From contig NC_135550.1 in NCBI RefSeq assembly GCF_964340395.1, forward strand, positions 25,120,676 to 25,184,675: a stretch of 64,000 nucleotides of DNA. The letters run 5' to 3'. This stretch comes from Glandiceps talaboti. Taxonomy: Eukaryota > Hemichordata > Enteropneusta > Spengelidae. Positions within the stretch are counted from its first letter, which is position 1. Every line of letters starts with the position of its first letter. Positions 61,937-64,000 of the stretch are shown piece after piece. The notes under the pieces were generated by a model, which did not search any database, was not told the DNA's origin, and saw only the letters and a program-made list of their open reading frames with translations. The position numbers and the translations under genes were made by a program.

Positions 61937-64000
61937 TTTATTACACACACTTCTTATATAAGTTGGCCAGTCTGCTGAAAAAAAAAGTCGTGAGATCCAT
62001 TCTGGCAAAGGAAGATATATACAATTTGTTAAATTGTAATTCGCTGTTGAAAAGACTGGCGTCCTTCAGAACATATGTTTATGCTGATGGTGCAATTGGC
62101 ATCGTCTGACTGTTATGTTGAGCAGTGCTTTGAAAGATACAGAGCTTAGCAAGGCGCAGAGGGTGGATTTAATAGCAAGAGAGTGAAATTGATCGGAAAT
62201 GTAACAGTAACAACTTGATTAGTTGTAAAGCGTGTAATTACGATTATTCAGTACAATGTCGACCGGTAGTGTAGAACAAGCCAATATTGCCTGGACTTGC
62301 CTAGGAATTCATTACAAAAATCAAATAACCGCATCATTGCAATTTTCTAGCCAAACGCTTAATTTAACAATAATAAAAGCGTCGATTCGGTATGCATGAT
62401 TGCCTTGATACATTTCAAACCCTGTTTTATTTCTGTGTCTCATTATGATCAAAAAAATCACCTGTTTTGTTAATAACAGTGTTTATTATTTTATTGTGTT
62501 GAATAACAAAATCTTGGGCAATTATTAGGCGCTTTGGCACATGTTGTGGCTTGTATTTGAATAAATTCAAATTAGTTGTCAGTGGAATAGAAGCATTTCC
62601 ATTATATCATGGCATGCCACCGTTATTAAACTCGCTATGGTTCTCTCACTCTACATTTAAACGCTTGTACCGAGCAAAATCGATCGATTGGACATTATTA
62701 GAGAGTTGTCACTCAAATTTCAGCAATGCAATGTTACTGTTTTGGTAATTGACAACGAAACGAACACTACTCCACTTCTAGATAGAATTTCTGTAGGCAG
62801 AGCGATTGCATTTGTAACACATTCAAAGGAGAAATCGATTTCAGCATCCGTTGTTCCCGGCTCATGTCGATTTCAGATATTCCCCATATCCAACGGTTTT
62901 TCCCGAGAGTGACCCCCGATGAAATCCCGTTTCTAACAATATTTTCCCATAATTGGTTCAATTTTAAAAAATAAATCATGACCCTTTCTCTCTATCTCCT
63001 CAAAATGTATCGCTATGTGATTTTTTTCTCGCATCCTCGAGGAGTCTCTGCATGATAGCACTCTGTTGGTAAACATATTAGTCCGTTGTGTTGACAAATT
63101 GTAAAAATAATAATGGCGCTCATGTCTCGAGCAAATATATTTGAGGGGACTATCAATACGGCCTACTGCATTTAGCGAGCAGAGCAAACATCGCTTTGTT
63201 TGTCAGGCCATCCGAGGTTTGCTTTTTTCATACGCGTTATTGAGTCGCTCAATACATGCATAAACATCCCTGAAAAACGCGAATCTCTTGGGGGATGGGT
63301 AAAACGCCTTTCCTCAATTTCAACGCGCCTTGCCATAGAATGGATGACTATAACATACAAGATGAACAATGTTCGACTGATGGCCACCCACTCATTCATA
63401 TACAATTCAAGTTACACTTTTAATTTCATGCGAAGAAGTGAACTTTTCCAAAACATCTGGAAACTGAGAAGAGAGTGGCGGAAAAAATCTGGTAGCATTT
63501 GTCAGTGCTAGTGACAACTTTGGTACTCCTCGACCTCTCTCATCAGATCCTTTTAACGATAAAGATAAGGATCTTTTCGCGATGTCAGATATCTTAGAGC
63601 GACAAGCGACGTGAGGTTATGTGAATTATGACCGACTTGGATCACTCCGATATGATATCCTTTTTGTGGGGTTATTTTCATGCTTTTTACTCGTGCCATA
63701 GAACGTTGACAGGTGCACCCCGTATCCATTTCACAAGCCATTAAAGAGAACATGTTACGTTGGCGTAACAGTGATGCATTCTGCGGCGCTCAATCATTCT
63801 CCTATTCCTTCGTACGCTTGTTCGTTTCAATGCCGAAATGGACATGATATGAACATCCATCAAGCTTTTAATGTTTTCATATATCACTGGCTCCCACTGA
63901 TAGGTTTTATGCGATAAACGCAAAAGACCTTCAGTTGCAATTGTTTGGTTTGCACTCGCTTGACATTATCATCATGTGTGCCTTGAGTGATTTCTATGTA

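Larger units (their letters stand above)
52601..64000. other. foxA upstream flank, no recognised gene
   Basis: About 11.4 kb upstream of foxA. No open frame resembles a known protein, and no convincing exon, tRNA or mobile element was seen. It includes the GTAT/GT microsatellite (55060-55345), an A17 tract (58304-58320), an 8-bp tandem repeat (58421-58452), a GC-balanced, SOX- and forkhead-motif-bearing block (about 59560-59950), a TTTG repeat (61908-61936) and an inverted repeat near the right end (63545-63574). Confidence 0.55.

Overview
The window is animal nuclear DNA: AT-rich, low in coding density, with spliced exons, long introns, microsatellites and minisatellites. Two genes can be identified. 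At the left edge, on the + strand, are the last three coding exons of mipol1 (mirror-image polydactyly 1, a coiled-coil protein), encoding the C-terminal 130 residues. On the - strand, at 51080-52333, is a complete intronless forkhead gene, foxA (HNF3 family). mipol1 and foxA lie tail-to-tail, the arrangement of MIPOL1 and FOXA1 on human chromosome 14. This is the right-hand end of the deuterostome 'pharyngeal' gene cluster (nkx2.1, nkx2.2, msxlx, pax1/9, slc25A21, mipol1, foxA). The compact spacing, the intronless foxA and the form of the FoxA protein suggest an invertebrate deuterostome. I lean towards an ambulacrarian, most likely a hemichordate. That assignment is inference, not something the sequence proves.

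Layout: 1-2067 is mipol1 intron. 2068-9064 holds three mipol1 coding exons split by introns of about 3.1 and 3.5 kb, the first with a GC-AG boundary forced by reading frame. 9065 to about 10910 is the mipol1 3' UTR. About 10.9-49.95 kb is a gene-free interval of some 39 kb with no recognisable exon, RNA gene or transposon protein. It contains two minisatellites (a 34/35-bp array at 27957-28683 and a 38-bp array at 33610-34020) and many simple repeats. 49.95-51.08 kb is the probable long foxA 3' UTR, 51080-52333 the foxA coding region, and 52334-52600 its promoter-proximal DNA. 52.6-64 kb is upstream DNA without recognisable genes, with a 280-bp GTAT/GT microsatellite and one motif-dense block near 59.6-59.9 kb.

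How it works together: FoxA is a DNA-binding pioneer factor of endoderm, pharynx and axial tissue. mipol1 is usually regarded as a bystander whose linkage to foxA is kept because regulatory elements for the cluster lie in and around it. The long gene-free interval and the mipol1 introns are therefore the natural places to look for foxA enhancers. I could not align anything, so every enhancer candidate below rests on motif content only and is weak.
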